Source of the DNA: Adiantum capillus-veneris
Lineage: Eukaryota > Streptophyta > Polypodiopsida > Polypodiales > Pteridaceae
Assembly (NCBI GenBank): GCA_014529385.2
Contig: CM043951.1
Span: forward strand, 108,010,469 to 108,074,468
Length of the DNA: 64,000 nt
Direction of reading: 5' to 3'
Part shown: in pieces, positions 11,437 to 22,144 of the stretch
How positions within the stretch are numbered: position 1 is the first letter of the stretch
How the letters are laid out: each line of letters opens with the position of its first letter
The notes under the pieces: generated by a model
Told to the model about the DNA's origin: nothing
Seen by the model: the letters and a program-made list of their open reading frames with translations, nothing else
Databases searched by the model: none
Position numbers and translations under genes: made by a program

Positions 11437-11741
11437 TGTCCGGGTGTATGACAAACCACATCACCAACTAGTGAGAACCCCCTCTACATTAAAAGCCTAC
11501 ACATTTGACATCACTGCTTACATTAGCAGATGCTCTCTCTGAAGCCAGGCTACAAACTTTGTATCCTCTCACTCATTATCATCATTAGCCCACTTTGCAC
11601 TCATCATTGGCATCTAGTTTGTTAATCAATCCACTTTTGGTTTTTTGCTTTCAATTTCTCTCTCTAATCTCTTGTAGTTAAGTCACTAATTATGCCATGA
11701 ATGGCTCACTCTTGTTTTTGTCATAATGCAATTCACTTTCA
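11437..11741 (+). repeat. 5' LTR of the non-autonomous element
   Basis: Starts TGTCCGGGTGTATGACAAAC and ends AATTCACTTTCA. Its left part matches 13715-13790 and its right part (CTCTAATCTCTT, CACTAATTATGCCA) matches 13984-14070; the middle has diverged or been replaced. Confidence 0.78.
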
Positions 11742-11743
11742 TG

Positions 11744-11756
11744 TGGTGTCAGAGCC
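11744..11756 (+). promoter_or_regulatory. Primer-binding site, tRNA-Met type
   Basis: TGGTGTCAGAGCC lies 2 bp after the 5' LTR. It differs by one base from the common plant initiator-Met primer site TGGTATCAGAGCC. Confidence 0.8.
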
Positions 11757-11854
11757 AATGGTTCACACCTAGGCCTATTTAAATCACTTATTATTACCCT
11801 ACCCTCTCTCTAATTAGCACTCTAATCAATTTTGATAAGAAATTCTTGGGCATG

Positions 11855-11908
11855 TTCTCGAATTTTCTCATTGAGCCATTACCCTTCGTATTCATTTGAA
11901 ATTGATTA

Positions 11909-11945
<37 letters not shown>

Positions 11946-11991
11946 TGCTCCTTGAGCCACTACCCTTCGTGTTCATTTGAAATTGATTTGG

Positions 11992-12024
<33 letters not shown>

Positions 12025-12035
12025 CGCGCGTGTGT
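11855..12035 (+). repeat. Two tandem copies of an ~85-bp unit, each with a (GT)n/(GC)n tract
   Basis: The unit TTGAGCCA(T/C)TACCCTTCGT followed by TTCATTTGAAATTGATT occurs twice (near 11871 and 11952), and each copy runs into a (GT)n tract. The second tract ends in (GC)n. A unit containing its own microsatellite has been duplicated inside the element. Confidence 0.85.
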
Positions 12036-13714
12036 AGGTAATTGCATTCACATTAGCATTTCCACCGAACCTACTCAATTTGAGGCCACGAAAGCACACT
12101 TGATTTTACAATTTGGAGAATTGTTTTCATGTGTGTGCATAGTCCTTGTTCAAAGCTTCCCATAGTACCTCTCCAAGTTTGAATCAACCATGGTTGTCAT
12201 TTTAATTATTCAATTAATATTTTAGATTTAGTGGATTTAGTCTCTGGGATATCTGTAGGTCTAAGCCTCGAAAGGTGCATGTGTGTGGCTTTGAGCCTTT
12301 AATGCCTACCTAACACCCATTGAAGTCTCACAATCATTCTATTTGAAACTCATGCTCTTAAGGTCTGTGGTGAAAAGAAGCTCCTATTATTAGCAAGTCA
12401 AAGTTCACCTTGTCCACTTGGCCACCCGATGGACCCCAGACCCATAGGTAAATCATATTGCATAAGGCATCAAGTCCACACGCATCGCTACCTCTACATA
12501 ACCACATTGTGCTACCTTGAGGTGCCCATGGCTTCTCAAATTGTTCCAGTGCTCAAGCCCATCCTCATCACAGGCTTCTCAAGTGTTGCACTACTCAAGC
12601 CCATCCTCTCACAAGCTTTTCAACTACTCCAGCACTGAGGGAAGAGCCACAGAAGCTCATCATCAACCTGAGCATCAAGCTTGAAGTGCCATAATCCCCA
12701 ATTAAGCTAGCTTATTATAATATATAGTATCATTTATATTGTGTGCTATAGTCTGTCTTCGATTTGCCATTGCTTTACAATAGCTCTACCAAGCCATTGA
12801 GAGATCACAAGCTTACATACATTAAGGCCCATTAGGGCATCATAATCCTCAAGCTATTAAACTACTACAATTTTCCAAATCTGCTTGAACCTCATTGTTT
12901 TCTTAGAGAATTGCAATCGATTATTTGAGCTGAAGTAGCAGCTCTTTTGTCAAATAATTTGAGCAATATTATAGCGGGTGTCATCAAGCCTAATTGAGTA
13001 TCATCGAGCTCAACCACTCTCAACAAACAATCTCACCAAAACTATTCGCAGCCTCATTGTTTTCATAGTAACTCATATTTTCTCTCGGTATAGCCAACAT
13101 TCCCACGCAGATGCCAAAGGGCATATCTAGCCTCGAGCTCTTACTTAGAGCCCCTTTCCCACAAACTGAAAGGCCAAAAGGTAGCTCTTCACGGGGAGGC
13201 TTCCCACAACATTAGAGAAAAAACTTTGTTGTGCAATGTATGCGACATTGAATTTTAGATTAGCAAGAGCCTCACTGGCACCTCACACCATGCACTTACA
13301 CAAAAAAGATTTTGCATTTGGTACAAAACTCTCCACATTCACATTTGCACGGACACAAAACGATCATTTTCGGCTTCATAAAGATGAAAATTTTTGTACA
13401 AGGATTAGACAATGCCAACCAAAAGTTGGTAAGACCATCCTCACTTGCACACGTTTGCAAAAAATTTGACTTGTACGCCATTCCATGATTGACATCTACT
13501 TTGACCAAACACTTTGAGGGGAGAAGAAGCATTGACCACAAGGACACTTTGAGCCGACATTGGCAACACAACAAAATGACAAAAGCAGTTGTATATTTTG
13601 AAGTAGGCTTCATCTTTTGGCTCTCTAGGATAGACGTTTGACTACTATACCCTAGATGACAATCTCTAGGGGAGGACATTTTGCATCTGGGTGTTAGACA
13701 CACACGGGGAGCCT

Positions 13715-14070
13715 TGTTGGGTGTGTGACAAACCGCACCACCAACTAGCGAGAACCCCCTCTACATTGGAAGCCTACACATTTGACATCACTTCTCACGG
13801 GGATCCTTGTTGGGGTGTGCGACAAACCGCACCACCAACTAGTGAGAACCCCCTAACACCATATTAGAGATTTTGAGACTTTCAAGCCAATTTGGGAATC
13901 ACCAATGTATTAAATATTTGTTTATATGGACAAATCTCAAACTATTTTTTAAGGCCAACTCCTTCCACAAGGGTTAGTGTCAATCTCTTTCTCTAATCTC
14001 TTATAATTAACTCACTAATTATGCCACAAACGGATCACTCTCATTTCTGCCATAGTGCAATTCCCTTTCA
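13715..14070 (+). repeat. 3' LTR of the non-autonomous element, with internal duplication
   Basis: Starts TGTTGGGTGTGTGACAAACC after a purine-rich CGGGGAG and ends CCCTTTCA next to the TGTAG duplication. Its first 93 bases recur at 13808 (TGTTGGGGTGTGCGACAAAC), so the LTR start is present twice. Length is about 356 bp against 305 bp for the 5' LTR. Confidence 0.75.
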
Positions 14071-14111
14071 TGTAGTTGTGGTCAATCTTTGTGACTGTGT
14101 CAGCTTCTTTC

Positions 14112-14425
14112 TGTTACACTCACGTGTCCCTCGGATAGTTTTGATGTGAACCGTTTCCCTATACATGGGCACTTTTTACTCTAGTACTGGTTAGAGGTTT
14201 TTTCCCCATGTAACCACATATACACACTATATGCATGTGTGGTGGTACGTTGTACTTAGGGAGACTCGTATCTTTTTCTCATACTTACACTTGAACTTCT
14301 CATAACAAAGTGAGGGAGCTTCAAGCTATCAATCTTCTTGCTGTGTGTGTGTGCATCTACGGGTGTGTGTGTGTGTGTGTGTGTGTGCGTATCTATAGCT
14401 TCCCTCACTCCCTTCTTCACCAACA
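14112..14425 (+). repeat. 5' LTR of the Ty1/copia element
   Basis: 314 bp, beginning TGTTACACTCACGTGTCCC and ending CTTCACCAACA. It matches 19008-19300 along its whole length; the main difference is a longer GT microsatellite at 14341-14390 in this copy. Confidence 0.95.
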
Positions 14426-14426
14426 A

Positions 14427-14438
14427 TGGTATCAGAGC
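14427..14438 (+). promoter_or_regulatory. Primer-binding site, tRNA-Met type
   Basis: TGGTATCAGAGC begins one base after the 5' LTR and is the classic plant copia site complementary to the 3' end of initiator tRNA-Met. Confidence 0.92.
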
Positions 14439-14733
14439 AGGCTCTTTAGCTCCCACAAGCATTCTCCTTCCTCCATACCTCATATTAGGTTTTGCAGGAG
14501 GTGCAGCCTCGGGACAGCTAGTCACCGTTTTGCTCGCCACGGGTGCTCCGGGTGTCCGTTTTGCTCAACATAGGACTCAAAACGAAGCTAAGAACGAGTA
14601 CTACGCAATGATATCATGAATCATCATTTCTGGACACATTAAGGCTTTGCTGTAACAGCATTTATAGGTTTGTAGATTTTCTGCAGGTTTTGTCGTGAGT
14701 TCATTTCTTGCCAATTTATTGTTCGTGGGTGCT

Positions 14734-16368
14734 ATAGCAAGCAACAATGACTTGTTTGGCATGCTTCAAGATGAGGATAAGATTGATGGGACCAATTATC
14801 CGATGTGATCTTACATGATGAAACATGTTCTTGTTGCAAAGCAACTATGGAACATTGTGGCGGATGTAGACAAGAGACCTGGCAGTTCTACTTCTACTGT
14901 TACAGATGCAAGAAGCTCTTCAACACTTGTTTCTTCATCTTCTCCACCTACACAAGATCAGCTTAGATGGGATGGAAAGGATGCCCAAGCACATGCTTTG
15001 ATTGCTCTTTCCATGAAGCGTCATATTGTTTCGCACATTCGGTCTTGCACTTCATCCAAGCAAGCTTGGGATGTACTTGCTTCTTTGTATGCCGGGCGCA
15101 ATGAAGCCTGTGTGGCTTACTTGAGTAAGCAACTTGAGGAAATGCATATGGCTGAAGGTGAGTCCGTTGATGTGTATGTTACAAAGATTAAGGATTTGAA
15201 AGAGCAATTGGCAAACATAGATGAGATTATCTCGGACAATTCTCTCATCTCCACTTTGCTTAAAGGGTTGCCAGATTCTTCTCAAAGCTTTGCTACTACT
15301 CTTCGTTTGGTTGCAAAAGGAAATCCCAACATGTATACTTTTGATGAGGTTGTGTCACTTCTCTTGCAAGAAGAGCAATCTAGAATGAATAGAAGTGGTT
15401 TGATTCAGGGAACTCAAGCACTTGCTATCTCTCAAAGAGGTAAAAGCAAGTCCGGACCAGCTTTGGGTACATCAAAACCAAAGCCCCAAACTCCCTCTTC
15501 CACTAATTCTTCTAGTGATGGTAATTCACAAAAGAAGAAGAGATGCAAGTATTGTCGGAAGTCGGGACATACCATTGAGAAATGTAGAAAGCTTACAAAG
15601 CGTAATGATAAGAAGAAGCAATCGTGCATGTCTATCATTGAGAGCACGAGTAATGCAAAGGATGATGAAGCTAATCTTGCTCAAGATGTTTGGGCTTGTT
15701 TTGTTACATGCACATATGATTCTTCATTACATTCTACATGTATGACAGTGTGTGAGGCTGATCTTGATTGGTACTTTGATAGTGGTGCTTCCAAGCACAT
15801 TACATCATGTAAGAAGTTTTTTGTGTCCTTGCAAGATGCACCAAAGAGGGGACATGTTGTTTGTGCAAATAATGCCTCTTACCCTATCATTGGAGTTGGG
15901 AACATAAAGCTTACGGCTGCAAATGGGGGTGTTGTGACTCTCAAGAATGCCTTGTATGTGCCAGGCATAAAGAAGAACTTGCTTTCGGTTCCTACCATTG
16001 CCTCTTTGGGTCTTCATGTACATTTTGTGGACGTTAAATGTATGGTTCATGACTTCAGCAATGGTGATGTTATTGTTATGTCTGGGACATTATGCAATGG
16101 CTTGTATCGCATGGATACTTATGAGAGACATGCATCAAATGTCTTGCTTGTTCGTACTCCTTCTATGGCTGAAACAGAGTTATGGCATGCACGTTTTGGT
16201 CATTTAAACTTCAATAGCTTGCTCTATTTACAAAAGCGTGATATGGTTGTTGGTTTTCCCACACTTGACTCCATTGAGAAGCATGCTTGTGAAGGTTGTT
16301 TACTTGGCAAAATGCATCGTGCCTCTTTTCCGAAGGATGGTTCTGTTCATGCTACAAAAAAATTATAG
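14734..16368 (+). pseudogene. Ty1/copia gag, protease and pre-integrase region
   Basis: The open frame from 14815 to 16368 carries a UBN2-type gag, a CCHC knuckle (CKYCRKSGHTIEKC, about residues 243-256 from the 14815 ATG), a protease motif WYFDSGASKHIT near residue 322, and the GAG-pre-integrase motif LWHARFGHLNF near residue 459. The frame extends upstream to GCT ATA GCA AGC, where ATA at 14734 stands where a start ATG would be expected. A TGA at 14806-14808 interrupts YPM(stop)SYMMKH, most simply a Trp-to-stop change. It ends at TAG 16366-16368, after which the same frame continues into integrase. Confidence 0.93.
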
Positions 16369-17291
16369 CTTGTACACAGTGATGTATGTGGTCGTGTGAA
16401 GACTCCATCTTTTGGAAAGTATGTATATTTTGTTACCTTCATAGATGATGCTACTTGCCATACTTGGGTGTATCCATTGAAAGCAAAGCATGAAGTTTTT
16501 GCATGCTTTAAAAGCTTTGTGACTATGGTTGAAAATTTCAATGGCAGCAAACTTATTACTCTTCGCACAGATTGTGGTGGGGAATATATGTCGCATGAGT
16601 TTAATGTTTTTCGTTGTGACAAAGGTATTATGCATCAATGTATTGTGCCATATACACCTCAGCAAAATGGTGTTGCCGAGCGTAACAATCATACTCTCTT
16701 GGAAATGGCACGTTGTATGGTTAAAGGAAAGCATCTTCCTGATAAGTTTTGGATGGAAGCGCTCATGTGTGCAAACTATGTTTTGAATAGATGTCCCACT
16801 AAAGCTTTGAGAGTTTTTACGCCTTATGAGGCTTGGAATGGTCAAAAGCCAATAGTGAGCCATATTCCTGTGTTTGGTTGTTTGGCATATGCTCTTGTGC
16901 CTTCATAACAACGTCACAAACTGCAAAACAAGGCTATAAAATGTATCTTTGCGGGCTATAGTGCTGAAAGTAAAGGTTATCGTTTGTATCATCCATTAAT
17001 GGACAATATTGTTGTAAGTCGTGATGTGGTATTTTTGCTGAAAATTCAGCTCATCCCTTGCTTGAATGTAAAACGCAGCCAACTACACAATATATGTTTG
17101 ATACACTTATGTCTTTGTTTCAAAGTGGTACATTGGATAATGACCATGTAGAGCAGCCAAATGAGGTTCAAAGAGCTGAAAATTTGCATCCAAACATGGC
17201 TGAAAATCAGCATGAAGTTCAGCCCATTGATGATGTACAAGTTGATCATGAATTACATAAGGAACGCACCTCTATTAGGGATGCATAAGCA
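16369..17291 (+). pseudogene. Ty1/copia integrase region
   Basis: In the same frame as gag, the core reads YFVTFIDDATCHTWVYPLK, LRTDCGGEYMS and TPQQNGVAERNNHTLLEMAR, giving the Asp, Asp and Glu positions of the integrase core. A TAA at 16906-16908 interrupts the YALVPS(stop)QRHKL block. A one-base frame change near 17032 moves the C-terminal part into another frame, which itself ends at TAA 17286-17288. Confidence 0.92.
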
Positions 17292-18960
17292 ATGCAAAGA
17301 TGGTTGAAGCAAACTTTACAAGATAGTAAGTTGAGTGCTCCTTTTCATGGTAGAACAAGATCATTTACTTGCCATGTATCGAGTGATTTTGTGGATGTAG
17401 CTCTCATTGCAACAGCATGTAATGAAGAACCACTATCTTTTGAAGATACATCTGAAAATGAGGAGTGGATGGCTGCTATGAAATCCGAATTGGATTCGAT
17501 TTCCAAGAATGGTACTTGGGAGTTATGTGACTTACCTAAAGGTAAGCATGCAATCGGTACTAAGTGGGTTTACAAAGTCAAGCGAAAGTCTAATGGTAGT
17601 ATTGAACGCTACAAAGCGAGACTTGTTGCAAAAGGTTATGCGCAACAATATGGTATTGACTATGAGGAGACTTGTGCGCCTACTTCACGCATGACTACCA
17701 TTCGTACTGTGGTTGCATTGGCTACTCATCGTGGTTGGAAAGTGGATCAATCAGATGTGATAACTGCATTTTTGAATGGTGACTTACATGAAGAGGTTTA
17801 TGTCAAACAACCTCCTGGTTTTGCCATTAAAAGTCAGGAGAATAAAGTATGTCGCTTGGGAAAGGCTTTGTATGGACTTAAGCAAGCATCACGTACATGG
17901 TATGAGAAGATGCATCGGCACTTGATTGCTCTTGGTTTCCAATGTAGTTCGATTGAGAACACACTTTATGTACGCAAAGATGGCAATGACTTGATTGTGC
18001 TTGTTCTTAATGTTGATGATATGCTTTTGACTGGGTCATGTGAGATGAAAATTGAAGAACTAAAGGCTGATTTGCAACAAGCTTTTGCGATCCAAAAATC
18101 TTGGTCATTTGAGCTATTATCTTGGTATCCAGTTTGTTTCTGTTGAGGGGGGTATTATCATGCATCAAGAAAAATACATTGAGAAGCTGCTTCATCGTTT
18201 TGGTTTTGAGGATTGCAAGTCCATTTCAACTCCTGTTGAGACAGGATTCAAGTTCTCAATTGAGGATTGTGATGATGCATTTGACACTTCTCTCTACCAA
18301 CAAGCTGTGTGATGCTTTATTTATCTATGCAACACTCGGCCAGACATACAATATGTTGTTTCCCAGTTGAGCAGGTTTATGCATAGCCCCAGCGCTAAGC
18401 ATTGGCAAGTTGTGAAGTGTGTCTTTAGATACTTCAAAGTCACTATGAACTTTGGTGTCTTCTATGGTAGAGATAATCAGCTATGCTTGCATGCATTTAT
18501 AGATAGTGATTGGGCTGGTTGTTATGATACACGAGTGTCCACTAGTGGCAGTTGATTTCTTCTTGGAAAATCATGCATATCATGGTTGAGTAAGAAGCAA
18601 CCAACTGTGGCAACATTCAGTTGTGAGGCTGAGTACAGGGCAACATTCACGGCAACGGTGGAGTGTGTATGGCTCAGACGTCTCTTTATGGATCTATGCA
18701 TGAAGCCACATGAGTCTATGACCATTTTCACTGACAGTCAGAGTGCATTGGCAGTTGCGAGGAATCCAGTGTTTCATGCTCGCACAAAACACATTGAGGT
18801 GCATTATCACTATGTCAGAAAGAGGCTACATGCAGGAGATACTGATTTGGCATATGTACCTATGCAAGACAATGTGGCAAACTTGTTCACCAAAGCTCTT
18901 CCAAGGGAAAAGTTTGAAGCTTTTCGCAAAGCTTTATGCTTGTTACCATGTGGGGGCTGA
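17292..18960 (+). pseudogene. Ty1/copia reverse transcriptase and RNase H
   Basis: The RT frame (17292-18146) contains the EWMAAMKSEL entry, KARLVAKGYAQQ, TAFLNGDLHEEVY, ALYGLKQASRTWY and the catalytic NVDDMLL (usually YVDDML; the Tyr is replaced by Asn). After a frame change near 18080-18110 it continues as YYLGIQF and the RNase H domain IDSDWAGCYDTR, SCEAEYRA, TDSQSALA and ARTKHIEVHYH, ending with PCGG and a stop at 18960. Stops at 18310 and 18553 break this part. Confidence 0.94.
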
Positions 18961-18998
18961 TCTGTCACCTCCCTGTACATGTTCACATCATTCACTCC

Positions 18999-19005
18999 AG
19001 GGGGG
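18999..19005 (+). promoter_or_regulatory. Polypurine tract of the copia element
   Basis: AGGGGGG lies 2 bases before the 3' LTR, the expected plus-strand priming site. Confidence 0.85.
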
Positions 19006-19007
19006 TT

Positions 19008-19300
19008 TGTTACACTCACGTGTCCCTTGGGTAGTTTTGATGTGAACCGTTTCCCTATACACGGGCACTTTTTACTCTAGTGCTGACTAGAGGTTTTTTC
19101 CCCGTGTAACCACATATACACACTATACGCATGTGTGATGGTACGTTGTACTTAGGGAGACTCGTATCTTTCTCTCATACTTACACTTGAACTTCTCATA
19201 ACAAAGTGAGGGAGCTTCAAGCTATCAAGCTTCGGTGTGTGCATCTATGCGTGTATGTGTGCGTGTCTATAGCTTCCCTCACTCCCTTCTTCACCCAACA
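19008..19300 (+). repeat. 3' LTR of the Ty1/copia element
   Basis: 293 bp, TGTTACACTC...CCCAACA, followed by the target duplication CTTTC. It is shorter than the 5' LTR because its GT tract is contracted and interrupted. Confidence 0.95.
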
Positions 19301-19305
19301 CTTTC

Positions 19306-20579
19306 CCCCCAACCAGGTTTTATATGAGAATTTGATCGCCTATGCCTCCGTCTGGCTGCATATGTGGTTTCAGTTTGAACTTTGGCCTTACCTTTTCTTG
19401 CCAAATGATGGGAACCGTGTGAGTAAGAGCATCTTTCAACTCTTTTTGAATGTCCTCTATAGGAATGCACTTCATATGTTCTTTGTTCCTCACCACCTCC
19501 AATACCCTGGATTCCCTTCAGTTTCCTTGTTTGGAGAGTGCAACCACTTATCATCGTATCCTTGTTTTGATTCCTATGCCATTGTGATGATGTGGTCTTG
19601 AATTTTTATAAGCATTGTAGCAAGTTTCCTTTCTCATGTTGAGCATTGTACGAATATTGTGAATGGCTAACTGACTCTGAACTCTAACTGGGAGATTGGT
19701 TCATGTCAAGAGACTTAGCTCACCATCGTGATTTCCAAAATGGAATGAGTTGGATCTCTTTTATAGCTATTCCAAAATTAGACTCAAAGTATCGAATGAC
19801 TTCATATGATCAGATAAGGTATTCAAACTTCATATGACTAGATGATAGATTGAGACGCCAACTAACTTGACATCAGATTAGATGAATAAAAGAACATTGG
19901 GAAATCCCTTTATCCTGACTCTCATTATATACAACTTTGGTTTGGATGTATATATCTTTGTCTTAATTGCCTATCATGAGCGAGGATTTTGGGAGCTACA
20001 TAGACTCACACATATGTGCCAATGAGGTGGATCATCCTAGGGTCCCCTACTCCCATGCATTACCTCGTGTGCCTTTATACCATCTTCTTATTGCACAAGC
20101 AAGGATTACATTCTCACGTTAACAACCTCCATTTCTCAAAAAGAGTACCAACCTACCACGACACACTTAATAGACTAGGAGCACTTCCCTGTTCAAGATC
20201 CTACCTCATTTGATCCTCACAGCTGCATTGGATGGGATAATAAATTTTTCATGTGTTTGATGATAGAGTTGCAAAACACATGAGTGCATGTTCATAGTGG
20301 TGGTATGAAAAATCGTTCACTTAAGGCATGGAGCAAGTGGCCCACCAAGGAGCAAATAGATGAGGAGGTTGCTCTTCAAGTCGAGTGCACACTCGCATAA
20401 TTTGAGTCATATGAGATGGTGGACTTGGATCTTTTCAATTGGTACGAGAAAGCTATAACCTCTAGAGTTGAATTCAAATGGAGCAATGGCTTCTAAGTTG
20501 AAGGTTAGTTGAAAGGGGTGTGGACATTCGTTGCTTTGAAAGAAGGGCGATATGCTCAGAGGGTGTTGAGGATTGCCTG
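19306..20579. other. Unassigned sequence with one minus-strand open stretch
   Basis: The minus strand at 19320-19502 encodes a 60-residue, basic, motif-free peptide (starts MEVVRNKEHMKC, ends GGIGDQILI) whose reading continued, before the copia insertion, into 14107-14080. It may be a piece of a retrotransposon or a host gene, but I cannot name it. The rest shows no recognised feature. Confidence 0.4.
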
Positions 20580-21040
20580 ATGCCATGAAGTTGGATGCAA
20601 ATGGAACATTTTCCAGAGGAGAGAAATTAGAACCTTCTTAGTGCTCTTCACTTGCCCATTTGCTCTGGGGTAGTGTGAGTAAGACTTGCGATGGAAGATC
20701 TTGCAGTTGCTCAGTAGTGTCGAGATCAGCTAGTTGACAAAGTTACCACCTCGATCACTAATGATCTCAAGGGGGGGTGCAAAACTGCAAAATATATTCT
20801 CATACAAGAACTTTGCCACAATGTTGCATGTGCAGTCATTGGTGGCCAATACCTCTACCCACTTGGTGGAAATAATCTATAATGACTAGAAGATATTTGT
20901 GATTACCTGGTTGATTGGGGAAGAAATTGGACCAACAAATTCTAAACCCCATTGTTCAAAGGGCAACCATGCCATTGACACTTGTAAAGGATGGTTGGAC
21001 TGCCTACTAGGTTTAGGTGCACAACACTAATAGACATCAC
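20580..21040 (-). pseudogene. Ty3/gypsy integrase core fragment
   Basis: Minus-strand translation gives FEQWGLEFVGPI, KWVEVLATNDCTCNIVAKF, LYENIF, LEIISDRGGNFVN and SYSHYPRANGQ, matching the integrase core of plant gypsy elements with the catalytic Asp in SDRGG. Stops are present and the C-terminus is lost to the left. None of this forms a long open frame. Confidence 0.82.
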
Positions 21041-21480
21041 AAACCTTCACATGAGCAATTGCATCCATAAACCAGTTTGTAGAATTTTTTGTGTTGTGAT
21101 GTGACTAGGGTAATGACCACCACCAATGGAACCACTGAGGGCATCTTCTAAAATATGCTCTACTTGATGGAGGAGAGACACATCTGTGGAACACACCATC
21201 TGGTCTAGACTTGTAGAGTTGATCTCCAATCAGAGTAAATGGTCTATACTTTAATAGTAGTCTTCCTTTTTGCAAGGGAGAGGCTTTTTTTTTGTATAAG
21301 CTGGTGGAAAACAAATCCAAAACATCACCATATCATTCCAGTGTAGTGTTGACTTTGAAGAGACTGTTATCTAGGAAGTCATCCTCAACACCTATAGCTT
21401 CTTCACTAGTTTATAGTCAAGAGAGGTGGTCAGCCATGACATGATGCTTCTCAGGACAAAGAACTACACAAAATCAAACT
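21041..21480 (-). pseudogene. Ty3/gypsy RNase H end and integrase zinc-binding region
   Basis: The upstream end reads VLCPEKHHVMADHLS, the terminal RNase H motif (normally ADxLSR). It is followed by the HHCC-type region: SLLHQVEHILEDAL and GGGHYPSHITTQKILQTGLW at about 21060-21200. This joins directly to the integrase core at its left. RT and protease of the element are not seen to the right, where hAT-like sequence begins. Confidence 0.75.
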
Positions 21481-21527
21481 CTTGAAATATGAGTAGCCAC
21501 CACCAAACCTGGCCTACAAAGAAGATG

Positions 21528-21793
21528 TCATTTCTCTTTGCATTGCTTTACATAGGGTGCAAAGTGAACCCAAATGTCAACAGGTGGTTCAATGCAATCT
21601 CCCATGTATGTGCCAACACCAAACAAGTGCTCCTTGATGCCAATTGCATTTCCATTAAAGACATGGCCACATGTGTTGCATTTAAGCTTAGATATAGTTT
21701 TACCACGATGAAATGCTTGCACATATCCCCACTCCTTTCCTCACACCATATTCTTTGACTTTGAGCTTTGCTACTACTTCCTACAATATGCAT
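21528..21793 (-). pseudogene. BED zinc finger, hAT-type transposase N-terminal relic
   Basis: A minus-strand frame contains KLKCNTCGHVFNGNAIGIKE followed by HL. This fits the BED-finger pattern C-X2-C, F/G core, then IKxHL, as at the N-terminus of hAT transposases and derived plant regulators. Only the finger is recognisable; no dimerisation domain or DDE residues were found. A domesticated BED gene is possible but the frame ends after 64 codons. Confidence 0.6.
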
Positions 21794-21830
21794 GGGCCTT
21801 ACAATTAGTTTTTCTATTTATAAAAGTGAC

Positions 21831-22144
21831 ATAATTAACCAAGCGCATGTAATTCTTGTAAAATTACAATGCAATTTAGGGATACTAGGGTTTAAATTCT
21901 AAACAACATTTACCAATTACATTGATGTATGAGGATACTAGCCTACTTGGAGGTAAAAGCAAGCTAACTCATCAACAAGTGCTATAATTAACTAAGTGCA
22001 TGTAATTCTCATAAAAAGCACAATGCAATTTAGGAAGACTAGGGTTTAGAGTCTAAACAACATTAACCAATGGAAATTGACGTATGAGGCTACTAGCCTA
22101 CAGGCTACTTGGAGGTAAAAGAGAGCTAACTCATCAGCAACCAA
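21831..22144 (+). repeat. Tandem duplication, ~153-bp unit
   Basis: ATAATTAAC(C/T)AAG(C/T)GCATGTAA starts at 21831 and again at 21984. Both copies carry GGGTTTA, TCTAAACAACATT, GATGTATGAGG or GACGTATGAGG, and CTACTTGGAGGTAAAAG in order. The second copy has a small insertion (CTACAGG). Confidence 0.9.

Larger units (their letters stand above)
11437..14070 (+). mobile_element. Non-autonomous LTR retrotransposon (LARD/TRIM-like)
   Basis: A 2.6-kb element bounded by similar terminal sequences that begin TGT and end CTTTCA, and flanked by a perfect 5-bp duplication TGTAG (11432-11436 and 14071-14075). A tRNA-Met-like primer site follows the left LTR after 2 bp. The interior of about 1.96 kb holds no gag, protease, RT or integrase, so it would depend on proteins of another element. 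Ends were placed from the paired similarity plus the target duplication. Confidence 0.8.
14112..19300 (+). mobile_element. Full-length Ty1/copia LTR retrotransposon, inactive
   Basis: A 5.2-kb element with paired LTRs (TGTTACACTC...CAACA), a tRNA-Met primer site, a G-rich polypurine tract, and gag, protease, integrase, RT and RNase H in copia order. A perfect 5-bp target duplication CTTTC flanks it (14107-14111 and 19301-19305). The frame is broken by a lost start codon, nonsense codons near 14806, 16366, 16906, 17286, 18310 and 18553, and frameshifts near 17032 and 18080-18110. LTR similarity is high, so the insertion is fairly young and decayed in place or copied from a defective source. 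Confidence 0.95.

Noticed and set aside
19206-19601. 131-codon plus frame starting in the copia LTR
   Set aside because: It begins in the LTR and crosses the target duplication into unrelated flank, so it is a chance frame.
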